Assembly (NCBI GenBank): GCA_910584585.1 | Contig: CAJUBP010000028.1 | Location: 1-59,878 of the forward strand | DNA length: 59,878 bases | Source of the DNA: an uncultured Lachnospiraceae bacterium | GTDB taxonomy: Bacteria; Bacillota; Clostridia; Lachnospirales; Lachnospiraceae | Direction: 5' to 3' | Part shown: piece by piece, positions 50,254 through 59,131 of the stretch | Layout: the number at the start of each line of letters is the position of its first letter | Numbering within the stretch: the stretch's first letter is position 1 | Position numbers and translations under genes: made by a program | The notes under the pieces: generated by a model | The model's input: the letters and a program-made list of their open reading frames with translations, nothing else | Told to the model about the DNA's origin: nothing | The model's database searches: none

Positions 50254-50418
50254 ATGTATGTTACATATGCTGATTTAATTCAGATTGGAATACTTATTGC
50301 TGCCCTTGCTATCTATAATATCCAGAAAAGTGAGAGCACGATCCGCCCAGGAATGCCCCTTTCCCGCTTTCTCATATCCAGCTCTGGCAATGGATTCCGC
50401 CTCCCTCGGACATTCTAG
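50254..50418 (+). CDS. Putative holin-like type I toxin peptide
   Basis: A 54-codon frame starting MYVTYADLIQIGILIAALAIYNI, which is like the hydrophobic peptides annotated as holin-like type I toxins of Firmicutes. The C-terminal half (from about residue 25) is unlike them and overlaps the 3' end of the glycosyltransferase gene on the other strand, so the original end may be lost. The ribosome site GGAGGG is strong but can be sequestered. It is either a live toxin with an altered tail or a remnant. Confidence 0.6.
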   Translation: MYVTYADLIQIGILIAALAIYNIQKSESTIRPGMPLSRFLISSSGNGFRLPRTF

Positions 50419-51477
50419 AAGGCGTCTTACCTTGCCGCTGATTTCCCGGTAATGCTCCAGCCGGTAGGCGACAAAGTCTGTTCCGCTGCAGAATATTTCA
50501 TCCAGATAAGCCGAGGAATCCGTCACCACAGCGCATCCCTGCAGCATTCCGTTGAAAATCCGGTCATGGGCGCCGTTTTTGAACCAGGGCATGACATTGA
50601 CGGAAATTTTTGACTGTCCCATGGCTTTCAGGCAGGCAAGGGAATCTTTTTGGCCGGCGAGGATCAGATGTTCGGGACATCGGCAGCCAGCCTTTTCCCA
50701 GTCTTTTCCGATGACGGTTACCGGGATGCCCTCTTCAGCCAGGGCGCAGATGATTTCCCGGCGGAACCAGGAGCGCACATACAGATCAATAAAAATCATG
50801 CTGTGGAGACAGGAGAGGGTTTCTTCCCTGGTAATTCGGGGAAATTCTTCCGTCAGGCGGGCGATTAATTCCTGTTCCATGGGCCGGCTGGGGTGCTGGA
50901 TCAGATCTTCTATGATATCAAAGTAGAACCTGCGGCTTTCCTCATCCATATGCTGGATATGGGGCGTGAGATGCTCCGGGGGGACATAATTTCCCGTAAA
51001 AATCACATCAATATTCCGATCCCCCAGGGGCAGAGGCTCTTCTGGAAGCATGGTGCCGGCCAGGGGAAGAAAATACACTTTGCCGTATTGCGGATAATAG
51101 CGGCTGACGAATGACTGGTGATCTCTGTCAATGCAAATCAGCGTCAGGTTTTTGACGCCTGCCTGCAGAGGTTTGTAATAGTACATGGGGTGATCAACCA
51201 TAATGCAAAAGACACAGACGCCGTGTTCTTCCCAGAGGGACGTCTGTCCGGACTGAAACTGGGATTCTCCCGACAATCCGATAAAGTTAAAGGTCAAAAG
51301 AATTGTGCGTTCATAATCTTTCCATTCCAAAAAATCTTCCCTGCTGCTTAAGGGGGCTCTCATATCCCAGAACCAGGTTTCAACTCCCTGCGTTCTCAGA
51401 GCTTTGGCAAGCTGCAGGGAGAAAAATTCCAGTGTTTCCACTGCGCCTTTGATAAAAATAATCCGGGCGTTCTTCAT
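50275..51477 (-). CDS. CgeB-like glycosyltransferase
   Basis: A 400-residue glycosyltransferase with a GT-B-like layout: an N-terminal region with VDHPMYYYKPLQAG and IDRDHQ and a C-terminal Glyco_trans_1-type domain (VTVIGKDWEKAG, NVMPWFKNGAHDRIFNGMLQGCAVVTDSS). CgeB-type proteins modify spore or cell surfaces. AAAGGAAATG region precedes the ATG at 51477. The last about 45 codons overlap the toxin frame on the opposite strand. The substrate is unknown. Confidence 0.85.
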   Translation of the reverse strand: MKNARIIFIKGAVETLEFFSLQLAKALRTQGVETWFWDMRAPLSSREDFLEWKDYERTILLTFNFIGLSGESQFQSGQTSLWEEHGVCVFCIMVDHPMYYYKPLQAGVKNLTLICIDRDHQSFVSRYYPQYGKVYFLPLAGTMLPEEPLPLGDRNIDVIFTGNYVPPEHLTPHIQHMDEESRRFYFDIIEDLIQHPSRPMEQELIARLTEEFPRITREETLSCLHSMIFIDLYVRSWFRREIICALAEEGIPVTVIGKDWEKAGCRCPEHLILAGQKDSLACLKAMGQSKISVNVMPWFKNGAHDRIFNGMLQGCAVVTDSSAYLDEIFCSGTDFVAYRLEHYREISGKVRRLLECPREAESIARAGYEKAGKGHSWADRALTFLDIIDSKGSNKYSNLN

Positions 51478-51666
51478 TTTTTCATTTCCTTTCCTAAAAA
51501 AGTTTTCGCCTATACGTATGGAATGCTGTGCAAAGACGGTAGTTCCTTACCGCTAAATTATAAAGGAAAAAAGCCGGGAAACGCAACTTTTTTGCCGTTA
51601 TTTGTCAAGAAGCCCGGAATGTGTTATAGTATTCCTTATCTTTTGGTTTGTGAACGGAGGTCGGCA

Positions 51667-52581
51667 ATGGAGCTGAAGGGATTGATTCTTTCTTTGAAGG
51701 AACTGAATAGGGCAAAACCGGAGGATTCGGAGCGTTTCGTCATGGAAGACGGACTGACAGAGCTTCTGGACGGAATTTACCGGTTTGGAGTTCAGATTAT
51801 CAATTTGGATTTGTTTCAGGCGGATTCTCAGGATAAATTGCGGACGGTATTAGAGCTGCACCGGCTAAGGCCGGAGGAATGTCTGCTGCTGGGGGCAACG
51901 GATCAGACGCTGTCTCTGCGGGGAGAGATGAAAATTGCGGCGGTGGCGTACCGCAATCCCAGACTGCCGGGGCAGAAGTTAGAGGACGCCCTGCTGGTGG
52001 CGGAAGGCTTTGAAGAGGTGGATTTTTATTTTCTGGAGCGGATGTACCAGCGGGAACACGGCCTGCCCTGGACGGTGATAGAGACGAAGCGGTGTTATCT
52101 CCGGGAAATGACGCCGGAGGATCTGGAGGGACTCTATGAATTGTATCAAGGGGAGGGAATTACAGATTTTATCGAGGGATTGTATGAAGACCGGAAAAAA
52201 GAGGAAGAATATACCAGAGCGTATATTCGGAATATGTATTCTTTTTACGGATTCGGCATGTGGCTGGCGATAGAACGGGCCACTGGGAAGATGATTGGCA
52301 GAGCGGGACTGAATCTCCGGGAAATTCATGGAGAAACCGTGTTGGAATTGGGTTATCTCATTGGAACGGAATTTCAGAATCAGGGATTTGCCACGGAATT
52401 ATGCCAGGGAATCCTTCAATTTGCCGCAGAGGGGACGGAGTTTGAAGAACTGAACTGCCTGATCGAAAAGGACAATAAAATTTCCGTGCGTCTGGCCAAA
52501 AAGCTTGGATTTCAATGGCGGGAGGAAATAAAAATTCAGGGAAAGACCATGCAAAGGTACACGAAATCGTTGCATTTTTAG
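51667..52581 (+). CDS. HAD-like/GNAT fusion acetyltransferase
   Basis: A 304-residue protein. Residues about 1-115 look like a reduced HAD-family domain (LKGLILSLKEL, then RPEECLLLGATDQTL as in the motif IV region); most catalytic Asp residues are not evident. Residues about 135-300 form a GNAT domain (CYLREMTPEDLEGLYEL, IGTEFQNQGFATELCQGIL). CGGAGG precedes the ATG at 51667. The substrate is unknown. It lies just before the RelA/SpoT gene. Confidence 0.8.
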   Translation: MELKGLILSLKELNRAKPEDSERFVMEDGLTELLDGIYRFGVQIINLDLFQADSQDKLRTVLELHRLRPEECLLLGATDQTLSLRGEMKIAAVAYRNPRLPGQKLEDALLVAEGFEEVDFYFLERMYQREHGLPWTVIETKRCYLREMTPEDLEGLYELYQGEGITDFIEGLYEDRKKEEEYTRAYIRNMYSFYGFGMWLAIERATGKMIGRAGLNLREIHGETVLELGYLIGTEFQNQGFATELCQGILQFAAEGTEFEELNCLIEKDNKISVRLAKKLGFQWREEIKIQGKTMQRYTKSLHF

Positions 52582-52719
52582 AAAAAATTAATTATAATAT
52601 AATTCATGCGAAAATGATGAAAGAGTGTGAATCTGGTGTACTGTCTGCAGGTTTGCCGGCCGGACGCCCTGGGGACAGTACACGAAGGAAGAAGAGAGCT
52701 GCGGGATGGAGAAATGCAT

Positions 52720-55047
52720 ATGGAAGATAAGAAGATTCAATTAAGTGAACAGAAAGAAGCGATTATTGCGGATGAGCATATTAAGGCTACCAAGGAGTTC
52801 GTGAGCCCTCAGAGCCTGTATGATGAGCTGATTGCCAGCGTGAAGCGGTATCATCCCTCTACGGATATTTCTTTGATTGAAAAAGCATATAAGATTGCAG
52901 ATGAGGCGCATAAGGGACAGGTGCGCAAATCAGGCGAGGCCTATATCATCCATCCCCTTTGTGTCGCTATTATTCTCGCGGAGCTGGAATTGGATAAAGA
53001 GACCATCGTTGCAGGAATTCTTCATGACGTGGTGGAAGACACTGTAATGACAGAGGAAGAGATTGCCAGAGAATTCAGCGAGGAAGTCGCGCTTCTGGTG
53101 GACGGCGTCACTAAGCTGGGCCAGCTGTCCTATGACGCGGATAAAGTGGAAGTACAGGCAGAGAACCTGCGCAAGATGTTTCTGGCCATGGCTAAGGATA
53201 TCCGGGTGATTCTGATTAAGCTGGCGGACCGTCTGCACAATATGCGGACTCTGAAATATATGAGGCCGGAGAAGCAGAAGGAAAAGGCAAGGGAAACCAT
53301 GGATATCTACGCCCCCATCGCCCAGCGGCTGGGTATTTCCAGAATTAAAATAGAATTGGACGATTTGTCTTTGAAATATTTAGAGCCGGACGCTTATTAC
53401 GATCTGGTGGAGAAAATAGCCCTTCGCAAAAGCGTCCGGGAAGAGTATATTTTTAAGCTGGTGGAAGAAGTAAAGGAACATGTCCGGGGCGCAGGAATTG
53501 AAGCCTCCATTGACGGCAGGGCCAAGCACTTTTTCAGCATTTATAAGAAGATGGTAAATCAGGATAAAACGCTGGATCAGATTTATGATTTGTTTGCCAT
53601 CCGGATTATCGTGAACTCTGTCAAGGACTGTTACGCGGCCCTGGGGGTGATTCATGAGATGTATAAGCCCATTCCCGGGCGTTTCAAGGATTACATTGCC
53701 ATGCCGAAGCCCAATATGTACCAGTCTCTGCACACGACCTTAATCGGGCCTACCGGGCAGCCCTTTGAGATCCAGATCCGCACCTTTGAGATGCATCGGA
53801 CTGCAGAATTCGGAATTGCGGCCCACTGGAAATACAAAGAGGCTTCCAACGGCAGCAAAGTGGCGGAAAAGAGCCAGGAAGAGGAGAAGTTAAGCTGGCT
53901 GCGCCAGATTCTGGAGTGGCAGAAGGATATGTCTGACAACCGGGAATTTATGAGTTTGTTAAAGAGCGATTTGGATTTGTTTTCCGACGCAGTGTTCTGT
54001 TTTACTCCCTCCGGCGACGTGAAGAATCTGCCCAACGGCTCCACCCCCATTGACTTTGCCTACAGCATCCACTCCGCAGTGGGGAACCGGATGATCGGCG
54101 CCAAGGTAAACGGCAAGCTGGTCAATATTGACTATGTGATTCAGAACGGAGATCGGATTGAAGTTCTGACTTCCCAGAATTCCAGAGGCCCCAGCCGGGA
54201 CTGGCTGAATATTGTCAAGAGCACCCAGGCCAAAAATAAGATCAACCAGTGGTTCCGCAGTGAATTTAAGGAAGAGAATATTTCCAGGGGAAAAGAACTG
54301 ATTGCCCAGTACTGCAAGGCCAAAGCCATCAGCTGGCCGGAATTGAATCAGTCTTCTTATCAGGAACGCATTATGCGCAAATACGGGTTCCGGGACTGGG
54401 AGTCCGTGCTGGCGGCGGTGGGCCACGGCGGCCTAAAAGAAGGCCAGATTATCAATAAGATGCAGGAATACTACAAGAAAGAGCACAAGGCGGCTATCAC
54501 AGATGAGGAGATCCTAAGACGGGCAGCCAACGAGGGTCTTGGAACTGCCGCATCCTCCGGAAATAAAGAAAAGGATTCCCGGATCCGTTCCAGAAGCGGC
54601 ATTGTGGTAAAAGGCATTGACGATGTGGCTGTGCGGTTTTCCCGTTGCTGCGCGCCGGTTCCCGGCGATGAGATTGTGGGGTTTGTCACACGGGGAAGGG
54701 GAATCTCCATTCACCGGACAGATTGCATCAATATCATTAACCTGTCGGAGATAGAACGGGCAAGGCTTCTGGACGCTGAATGGCAGGAGAGCGAAGGGGA
54801 AGCCGGCCGTTATATGGCGGAAATCAAAATATACGGAAATAACCGCACCGGGCTTCTGGTGGATATCACAAAGGTATTGACAGAACGTCAGATCGATATC
54901 AGTTCTGTTCACTCCAATACCAGCAAGCAGGGCGTGGCGACCATTACCCTTGCTTTCGGCACCAGGGGGAAAGAAGAACTGAGCAGTCTGATAGATAAGA
55001 TCCGGCAGGTGGAGAGCGTGATTGATATTGAGAGGACCAGAGGGTAA
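52720..55047 (+). CDS. relA: Bifunctional (p)ppGpp synthetase/hydrolase RelA/SpoT
   Basis: A 775-residue RSH protein that makes and degrades the alarmone (p)ppGpp in the stringent response. Domains in order: HD hydrolase (HDVVEDT at about 102-108), synthetase (about 240-350, PGRFKDYIAMPKPNMYQSLHT), TGS (about 405-465), helical domain, and a C-terminal ACT domain (about 700-775, NRTGLLVDITKVLTERQ). Both catalytic domains look complete. The ATG at 52720 has GGAG 8 bases upstream; another ATG 6 bases earlier is possible. A 19-bp hairpin follows the stop. Confidence 0.97.
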   Translation: MEDKKIQLSEQKEAIIADEHIKATKEFVSPQSLYDELIASVKRYHPSTDISLIEKAYKIADEAHKGQVRKSGEAYIIHPLCVAIILAELELDKETIVAGILHDVVEDTVMTEEEIAREFSEEVALLVDGVTKLGQLSYDADKVEVQAENLRKMFLAMAKDIRVILIKLADRLHNMRTLKYMRPEKQKEKARETMDIYAPIAQRLGISRIKIELDDLSLKYLEPDAYYDLVEKIALRKSVREEYIFKLVEEVKEHVRGAGIEASIDGRAKHFFSIYKKMVNQDKTLDQIYDLFAIRIIVNSVKDCYAALGVIHEMYKPIPGRFKDYIAMPKPNMYQSLHTTLIGPTGQPFEIQIRTFEMHRTAEFGIAAHWKYKEASNGSKVAEKSQEEEKLSWLRQILEWQKDMSDNREFMSLLKSDLDLFSDAVFCFTPSGDVKNLPNGSTPIDFAYSIHSAVGNRMIGAKVNGKLVNIDYVIQNGDRIEVLTSQNSRGPSRDWLNIVKSTQAKNKINQWFRSEFKEENISRGKELIAQYCKAKAISWPELNQSSYQERIMRKYGFRDWESVLAAVGHGGLKEGQIINKMQEYYKKEHKAAITDEEILRRAANEGLGTAASSGNKEKDSRIRSRSGIVVKGIDDVAVRFSRCCAPVPGDEIVGFVTRGRGISIHRTDCINIINLSEIERARLLDAEWQESEGEAGRYMAEIKIYGNNRTGLLVDITKVLTERQIDISSVHSNTSKQGVATITLAFGTRGKEELSSLIDKIRQVESVIDIERTRG

Positions 55048-55057
55048 TGTGTTACAA

Positions 55058-55101
55058 TTCACACCCATGCCAATCAGCGGGGTGATTGGCATGGGTGTGA
55101 A
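55058..55101 (+). terminator. Long perfect hairpin after relA
   Basis: TTCACACCCATGCCAATCA (55058-55076) pairs perfectly with its complement at 55083-55101, around GCGGGG. There is no T-run, so termination is not assured; it may stabilise the 3' end. Confidence 0.65.
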
Positions 55102-55148
55102 AAGTAACGGTAATGCTGCGAATTGAGGAAATTTAGACAATTAGGCCT

Positions 55149-55258
55149 TGACGAAGAGAATTGCCGGGTGTTATGATAATTCTTGTAATGACGCGGCAAA
55201 TGATTTGAGTGATGAACCTGACGAAGAGAATTGCCGGGCGTTACAATGATTCTACAAT
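55149..55258 (+). promoter_or_regulatory. Duplicated promoter of the cobalamin transport operon
   Basis: A 30-bp segment starting TGACGAAGAGAATTGCCGGG is present at 55149 and 55219, 70 bases apart. Each copy has TTGCCG: in copy 1 with TGTAAT after 17 bases (55184-55189), in copy 2 with TACAAT after 16 bases (55253-55258). The second is the better promoter and lies directly before the riboswitch. Confidence 0.55.
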
Positions 55259-55264
55259 AGAATA

Positions 55265-55462
55265 TAGCTTTTTGTTGCTGTGTCTGCGGTAATAGCGGCA
55301 CAGATGAACAAGGGAAATGGGTGAAAATCCCATACGGTACCGCCGCTGTATATGCATAGTCTGTATCCATTGATGAAAATCAGTCATTGGGATTACCTGA
55401 GAAGGCAGGATATAGGCATTAAGAGTTCTCTTTGAATGCATGAGTCAGAAGACCTACAAAGA
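55265..55462 (+). promoter_or_regulatory. Cobalamin (B12) riboswitch
   Basis: An AdoCbl-type riboswitch: GGGAA, then GGGTGAAAATCCC, ACCGCCGCTGTA (the B12-box region) and near the 3' end GAGTCAGAAGACCTAC. It lies upstream of the BtuFCD-type genes with a terminator downstream, so cobalamin binding should reduce transcription of the transporter. Confidence 0.93.
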
Positions 55463-55535
55463 GCAGGAAATTAATTGGAAAGTACAAATGAGGAATTTGA
55501 GGAACTGAGAAGATTAATTGCAGACACAGAAATAC

Positions 55536-55564
55536 GGCTGTGGCAGAATGCCACAGCCTTTTTT
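55536..55564 (+). terminator. Terminator of the cobalamin riboswitch
   Basis: GGCTGTGG and CCACAGCC (perfect, extended by CA/TG) around a small loop are followed by TTTTTT. It stands about 75 bases after the riboswitch and 130 before the first transporter gene, so it is the likely expression platform. Confidence 0.85.
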
Positions 55565-55695
55565 GGTTCCTTAAAAATAAAAATCCTTTCCAAAAAGCGG
55601 CGAAGTGGAAAGGGAGGTGGAGAGATTAGGCTGTCACATATGAGATAATAGTTCGAATAAGTAACGATATGAAAAAGGAAAGGATGAATTGAGGA

Positions 55696-56889
55696 ATGAA
55701 AAAGAAAATCGGAACGAAAATTTTGGCTGTAATCCTGGCGGCAGGAATGGCGGCGTCCCTGTGGGGTTGCGGCGGAAATAATAACGGAAGCGGAGATTCC
55801 AACCGGAAAGACCCGGAGGAGATTGCAAAAGAGAATCAGGTGCAGACGGCGGAGGATGAAGAGGCCGGAGAAGAAAATGCTGCCGATACGAAAGAAGAGG
55901 CAGGGAACGGGGAAGAATCAGGAGCCGGAGACGCAGAGGGGAGCCAGGAGCCGGAAACAGGCAAAAAAACAGAGTATCCTCTGACAATCACCACCTATGG
56001 CTCTGACGGGACAGAACTTACCACTACCTATGAAAAAGCGCCGCAAAAGGTGCTTGCGGTGTACCAGGGTTCGGTAGAGACATTGCTGGCGCTGGGATTG
56101 GAAGATCATATCGCGGCGGCGGCCGGTTTGGATAACGAAGTGCCCGAGGAACAGAAGCCGGGATTTACCAAAATAAATTATCTGGATGAATTTACGCCGT
56201 CCCTGGAAACAGTTACAATGCTGGAACCGGATCTGATTTTTTCCTGGGGTTCCCTGTTTGGGGAGAAGACTCTGGGGGACGCGAAAGGATGGGTGGAAAA
56301 AGGCACAAATATTTATATGAACACCAATACCCACCCGAAAAACGGGGATGTTTCTTATCAGAAAACCCTGGAAAATGAATATACGGATATCTTAAATATC
56401 GGAAAAATCTTTGATGTTCAGGAAAAAGCGGAAGCTATCGTGAAAGAGATGCAGGATGTCATTGCGGATGTTAAGGAACAGACAAAGGGGCAGGAAGATA
56501 AGCCTTCCGTTTTGATTCTGGAATCCTATGACGACGGATTTACCAATTATAATGCCGAGTCTCTGGGCGGGGATATGGTAACTCAGCTGGGCGGCGTTTT
56601 GGCTAACCCGGACGGCGGAAGCATTGGAAAAGAAGATGTCATCGCAGCTAATCCAGATGTGATTTTTGTGGTATATATGCCTTATTCCGGAGATGATCCA
56701 GAGCAGCTGAAGCAGGAAAAGCTGAACGTGATTTTAGGGGATGAAGCCTATGCCAGCCTGGACGCTGTGAAAAACAACAGGGTTGTGCCGATTATGCTGA
56801 GTGAAATGTACGCCAGCGCAACCAGAACCATGGACGGCATTGTTACCTTTGCGAAAGGGCTGTATCCGGATTTGGAAATCAGCGAATAA
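55696..56889 (+). CDS. btuF: ABC transporter substrate-binding lipoprotein (BtuF-like)
   Basis: A 397-residue lipoprotein. The signal peptide ends at LWGC (about 22-25). An acidic, low-complexity linker (about 30-95) leads to a type III (BtuF/FepB-like) binding domain (about 100-395: EKAPQKVLAVYQGSVETLLALGL, LEPDLIFSWGS). The riboswitch upstream favours cobalamin or cobinamide over iron-siderophore. AGGAATG region: the start at 55696 has weak GAGG. It is the first gene of the BtuFCD operon. Confidence 0.9.
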   Translation: MKKKIGTKILAVILAAGMAASLWGCGGNNNGSGDSNRKDPEEIAKENQVQTAEDEEAGEENAADTKEEAGNGEESGAGDAEGSQEPETGKKTEYPLTITTYGSDGTELTTTYEKAPQKVLAVYQGSVETLLALGLEDHIAAAAGLDNEVPEEQKPGFTKINYLDEFTPSLETVTMLEPDLIFSWGSLFGEKTLGDAKGWVEKGTNIYMNTNTHPKNGDVSYQKTLENEYTDILNIGKIFDVQEKAEAIVKEMQDVIADVKEQTKGQEDKPSVLILESYDDGFTNYNAESLGGDMVTQLGGVLANPDGGSIGKEDVIAANPDVIFVVYMPYSGDDPEQLKQEKLNVILGDEAYASLDAVKNNRVVPIMLSEMYASATRTMDGIVTFAKGLYPDLEISE

Positions 56890-56933
56890 CATTGCCAATG
56901 ATACGGCCTGCAGTTAGAATAGAGGGATAGATT

Positions 56934-58022
56934 TTGAACAGAAAATTACAAAGCGGGGAAGGGTCTTCTTTATGGAAGACCTCTTTCCTCTTCCTGATAG
57001 GAATCCTGTTGCTGGCAGGGTTGATTTTTTCTATATTGGCGGCGATTACTTTTGGAAATGCGGATATTTCCATCAAAGAGGTATATCAGGTGCTGCTGTA
57101 TCAAGTGTTTGGCGTGGAGAAGTTTTCTGCTTTTGGGGAGGGAGCCATTCATGACGTGGTGTGGCTAATCCGGTTTCCCCGGGTGGTGCTGGGAGCGGCT
57201 GTGGGAATGGGACTTTCGGTCTGCGGAGTTGTGATGCAGGCCATTGTGAAAAATCCCCTGGCAGATCCCTATGTGCTTGGAATTTCTTCCGGAGCTTCCT
57301 TGGGCGCTACGGCGGCCATCCTGTTTGGATTCGGTACTTTATTCGGTTCGAATTCCGTAGGGGTTATGGCGTTTTTGGGCGCAATGCTGACTTCCTTCGG
57401 AGTGCTCTTTATTGCGAATATGGGAGGCAGGGCCAATGCGGGGAAGCTGATTCTGGCAGGCATGGCAGTCAGTTCCGTCTGCTCGGCATTTTCCAGTTTT
57501 CTATTGTATATTTCCAATGACAAAAACGGTATGGCGGAAGTGACCTACTGGACCATGGGAAGCCTGGGCGGGGCAAAATGGGAGAATGTAAGGGTGATAT
57601 TGCCTGTGATATTGCTTGGAACTTTGTTTTTCTGGACGCAGTTTAGAAGCTTGAACCTGATGCTTCTGGGAGATGAAGTTTCCATTACCCTGGGAACGGA
57701 TTTGCATAAAGTCAGGACCTGGTATATGATACTGGCTTCTCTGATGGTAGGATTCGCAGTTTACTGCGCCGGCATGATCGGTTTTGTGGGACTGATTATT
57801 CCCCATGTCATCCGCATGCTGTTTGGGACGGATCACAGGCGGATGATTCCTCTTTGCGCAATGCTGGGGGCAATTTTTCTGATATGGGCGGACGTGATTT
57901 GCCGCAGTATCCTGAAAAACGCTGAGATGCCCATTGGAATTTTCGTGTCGCTGATCGGCGCTCCCTGCTTTATTTATCTGATGGTGCGGAAATCCTACGG
58001 ATTTGGAGGTGCCAGAGAATGA
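56934..58022 (+). CDS. btuC: FecCD-family ABC transporter permease (BtuC-like)
   Basis: A 362-residue permease of the FecCD/BtuC family with about ten helices (FLIGILLLAGLIFSILAAI, then IRFPRVVLGAAVGMGLSVCGVVMQAIVKNPLADPYVLGISSGASLGA, GMIGFVGLIIPHVIRMLFG, all described by their key motifs). The TTG start at 56934 has AGAGGGAT before it. It lies 44 bases after the binding protein gene and is part of the cobalamin-regulated operon. Confidence 0.94.
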   Translation: MNRKLQSGEGSSLWKTSFLFLIGILLLAGLIFSILAAITFGNADISIKEVYQVLLYQVFGVEKFSAFGEGAIHDVVWLIRFPRVVLGAAVGMGLSVCGVVMQAIVKNPLADPYVLGISSGASLGATAAILFGFGTLFGSNSVGVMAFLGAMLTSFGVLFIANMGGRANAGKLILAGMAVSSVCSAFSSFLLYISNDKNGMAEVTYWTMGSLGGAKWENVRVILPVILLGTLFFWTQFRSLNLMLLGDEVSITLGTDLHKVRTWYMILASLMVGFAVYCAGMIGFVGLIIPHVIRMLFGTDHRRMIPLCAMLGAIFLIWADVICRSILKNAEMPIGIFVSLIGAPCFIYLMVRKSYGFGGARE

Positions 58023-58099
58023 GAATGTACCGACGCGGAGTTTGCCGCAGATTGGAAAACAACAGGTTCGGAGGTGCCGGGAAATGAAAATTGCAGCGG
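58001..58099 (+). repeat. Duplicated ribosome-site region between permease and ATPase genes
   Basis: GGAGGTGCC followed by a similar AATGA-AATG context occurs at about 58006-58028 (end of the permease gene) and 58070-58092 (start of the ATPase gene), about 64 bases apart. The intervening bases encode nothing evident. Confidence 0.65.
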
Positions 58100-58839
58100 A
58101 ACAGATAGCGCTCAGTTATGGAAAGCAGCGGATTTTAAAGGATGTATCCATAAAGGCTCAAGAGAAAGAATTTGTGGGAATCATAGGCCCCAACGGAAGC
58201 GGAAAGTCCACGCTGTTAAAATGCATTTACCGTGTCTTAAAGCCGGACCAGGGGTGTGTTTATCTGGGCCGGGAAGAGCTGCTGCATATGCCTTACCGGG
58301 AATCTGCTAAAAAAATGGCGGTAGTGGCTCAGCACAATTATTATAATTTTGAGTTTTCTGTGCGGGAGGTTGTCCTTATGGGGCGGACGCCTCATAAAAA
58401 GACGTTGGAACGAGACAATGCCGGGGATTATCAGATTGTGGACGAAGCCCTGGAAACAGTGGGAATGACCGCGTTTGCGGAAAGAAGTTTTTCCACCCTG
58501 TCCGGCGGGGAGCAGCAGAGAGTGATTTTGGCCCGGGCGCTGGCCCAGCAGACCGAATGTCTGATTTTGGACGAGCCCACCAACCATCTGGATATTACCC
58601 ACCAGCTTCAGCTGATGAAACTGGTAAAACAGTTGGGAGTCACGGTAATTTCAGCGATTCACGACTTGAATATTGCAGCTTCTTTCTGCGATAGAATTTA
58701 CGCCTTAAAGGAAGGACAGATTGTCGGCGCCGGTACGCCGGAGGAAGTGCTGACCCGGGAGTTTATCCGGGAAATCTATCAGGTGGAAACGGAAATTGTA
58801 AGGGACAGCGGAGGAAAGACGCATATTCTCTTTTTGTAG
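58084..58839 (+). CDS. btuD: ABC transporter ATPase (BtuD-like)
   Basis: A 251-residue ABC ATPase with Walker A (GPNGSGKST), Q-loop (VVAQHNYYN), signature (LSGGEQQRV) and Walker B with D-loop (LILDEPTNHLD), and the switch histidine in SAIHDLN. It powers uptake with the permease. GGAGGTG precedes the ATG at 58084. It belongs to the BtuFCD operon. Confidence 0.96.
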   Translation: MKIAAEQIALSYGKQRILKDVSIKAQEKEFVGIIGPNGSGKSTLLKCIYRVLKPDQGCVYLGREELLHMPYRESAKKMAVVAQHNYYNFEFSVREVVLMGRTPHKKTLERDNAGDYQIVDEALETVGMTAFAERSFSTLSGGEQQRVILARALAQQTECLILDEPTNHLDITHQLQLMKLVKQLGVTVISAIHDLNIAASFCDRIYALKEGQIVGAGTPEEVLTREFIREIYQVETEIVRDSGGKTHILFL

Positions 58840-58862
58840 AGGCATCCTGATGCGTTACAGGA

Positions 58863-58962
58863 AGAGGCTGCCGGAAAATGAAATTTACATACAATATATG
58901 GTATGAAAGTAAATGGCTTATATTTATATATTGTGGAAATCTGCCATTTTCCGGCAGCCTCT
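58863..58962 (+). terminator. Long hairpin after the ABC operon
   Basis: AGAGGCTGCCGGAAAATG (58863-58880) pairs perfectly with its complement at 58945-58962. Inside, ACAATATAT and ATATATTGT form a second stem. The whole is about 100 bases. There is no following T-run; it may be a terminator variant or a mobile hairpin. Confidence 0.6.
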
Positions 58963-59131
58963 GTGAAGCGCGTTTCAAGTTTGCCAATGGAATATCATAA
59001 TCTGAAAAATTTCTTTGATCTATCATCATTTAAGGATTCATTAATATCTCCTGCGTTATAATGCCAGTATCATCCAACAGAGCAAATCACGCATCCGGAT
59101 GATGCGAACAGAATAAAGGAAGGAGATTCAC

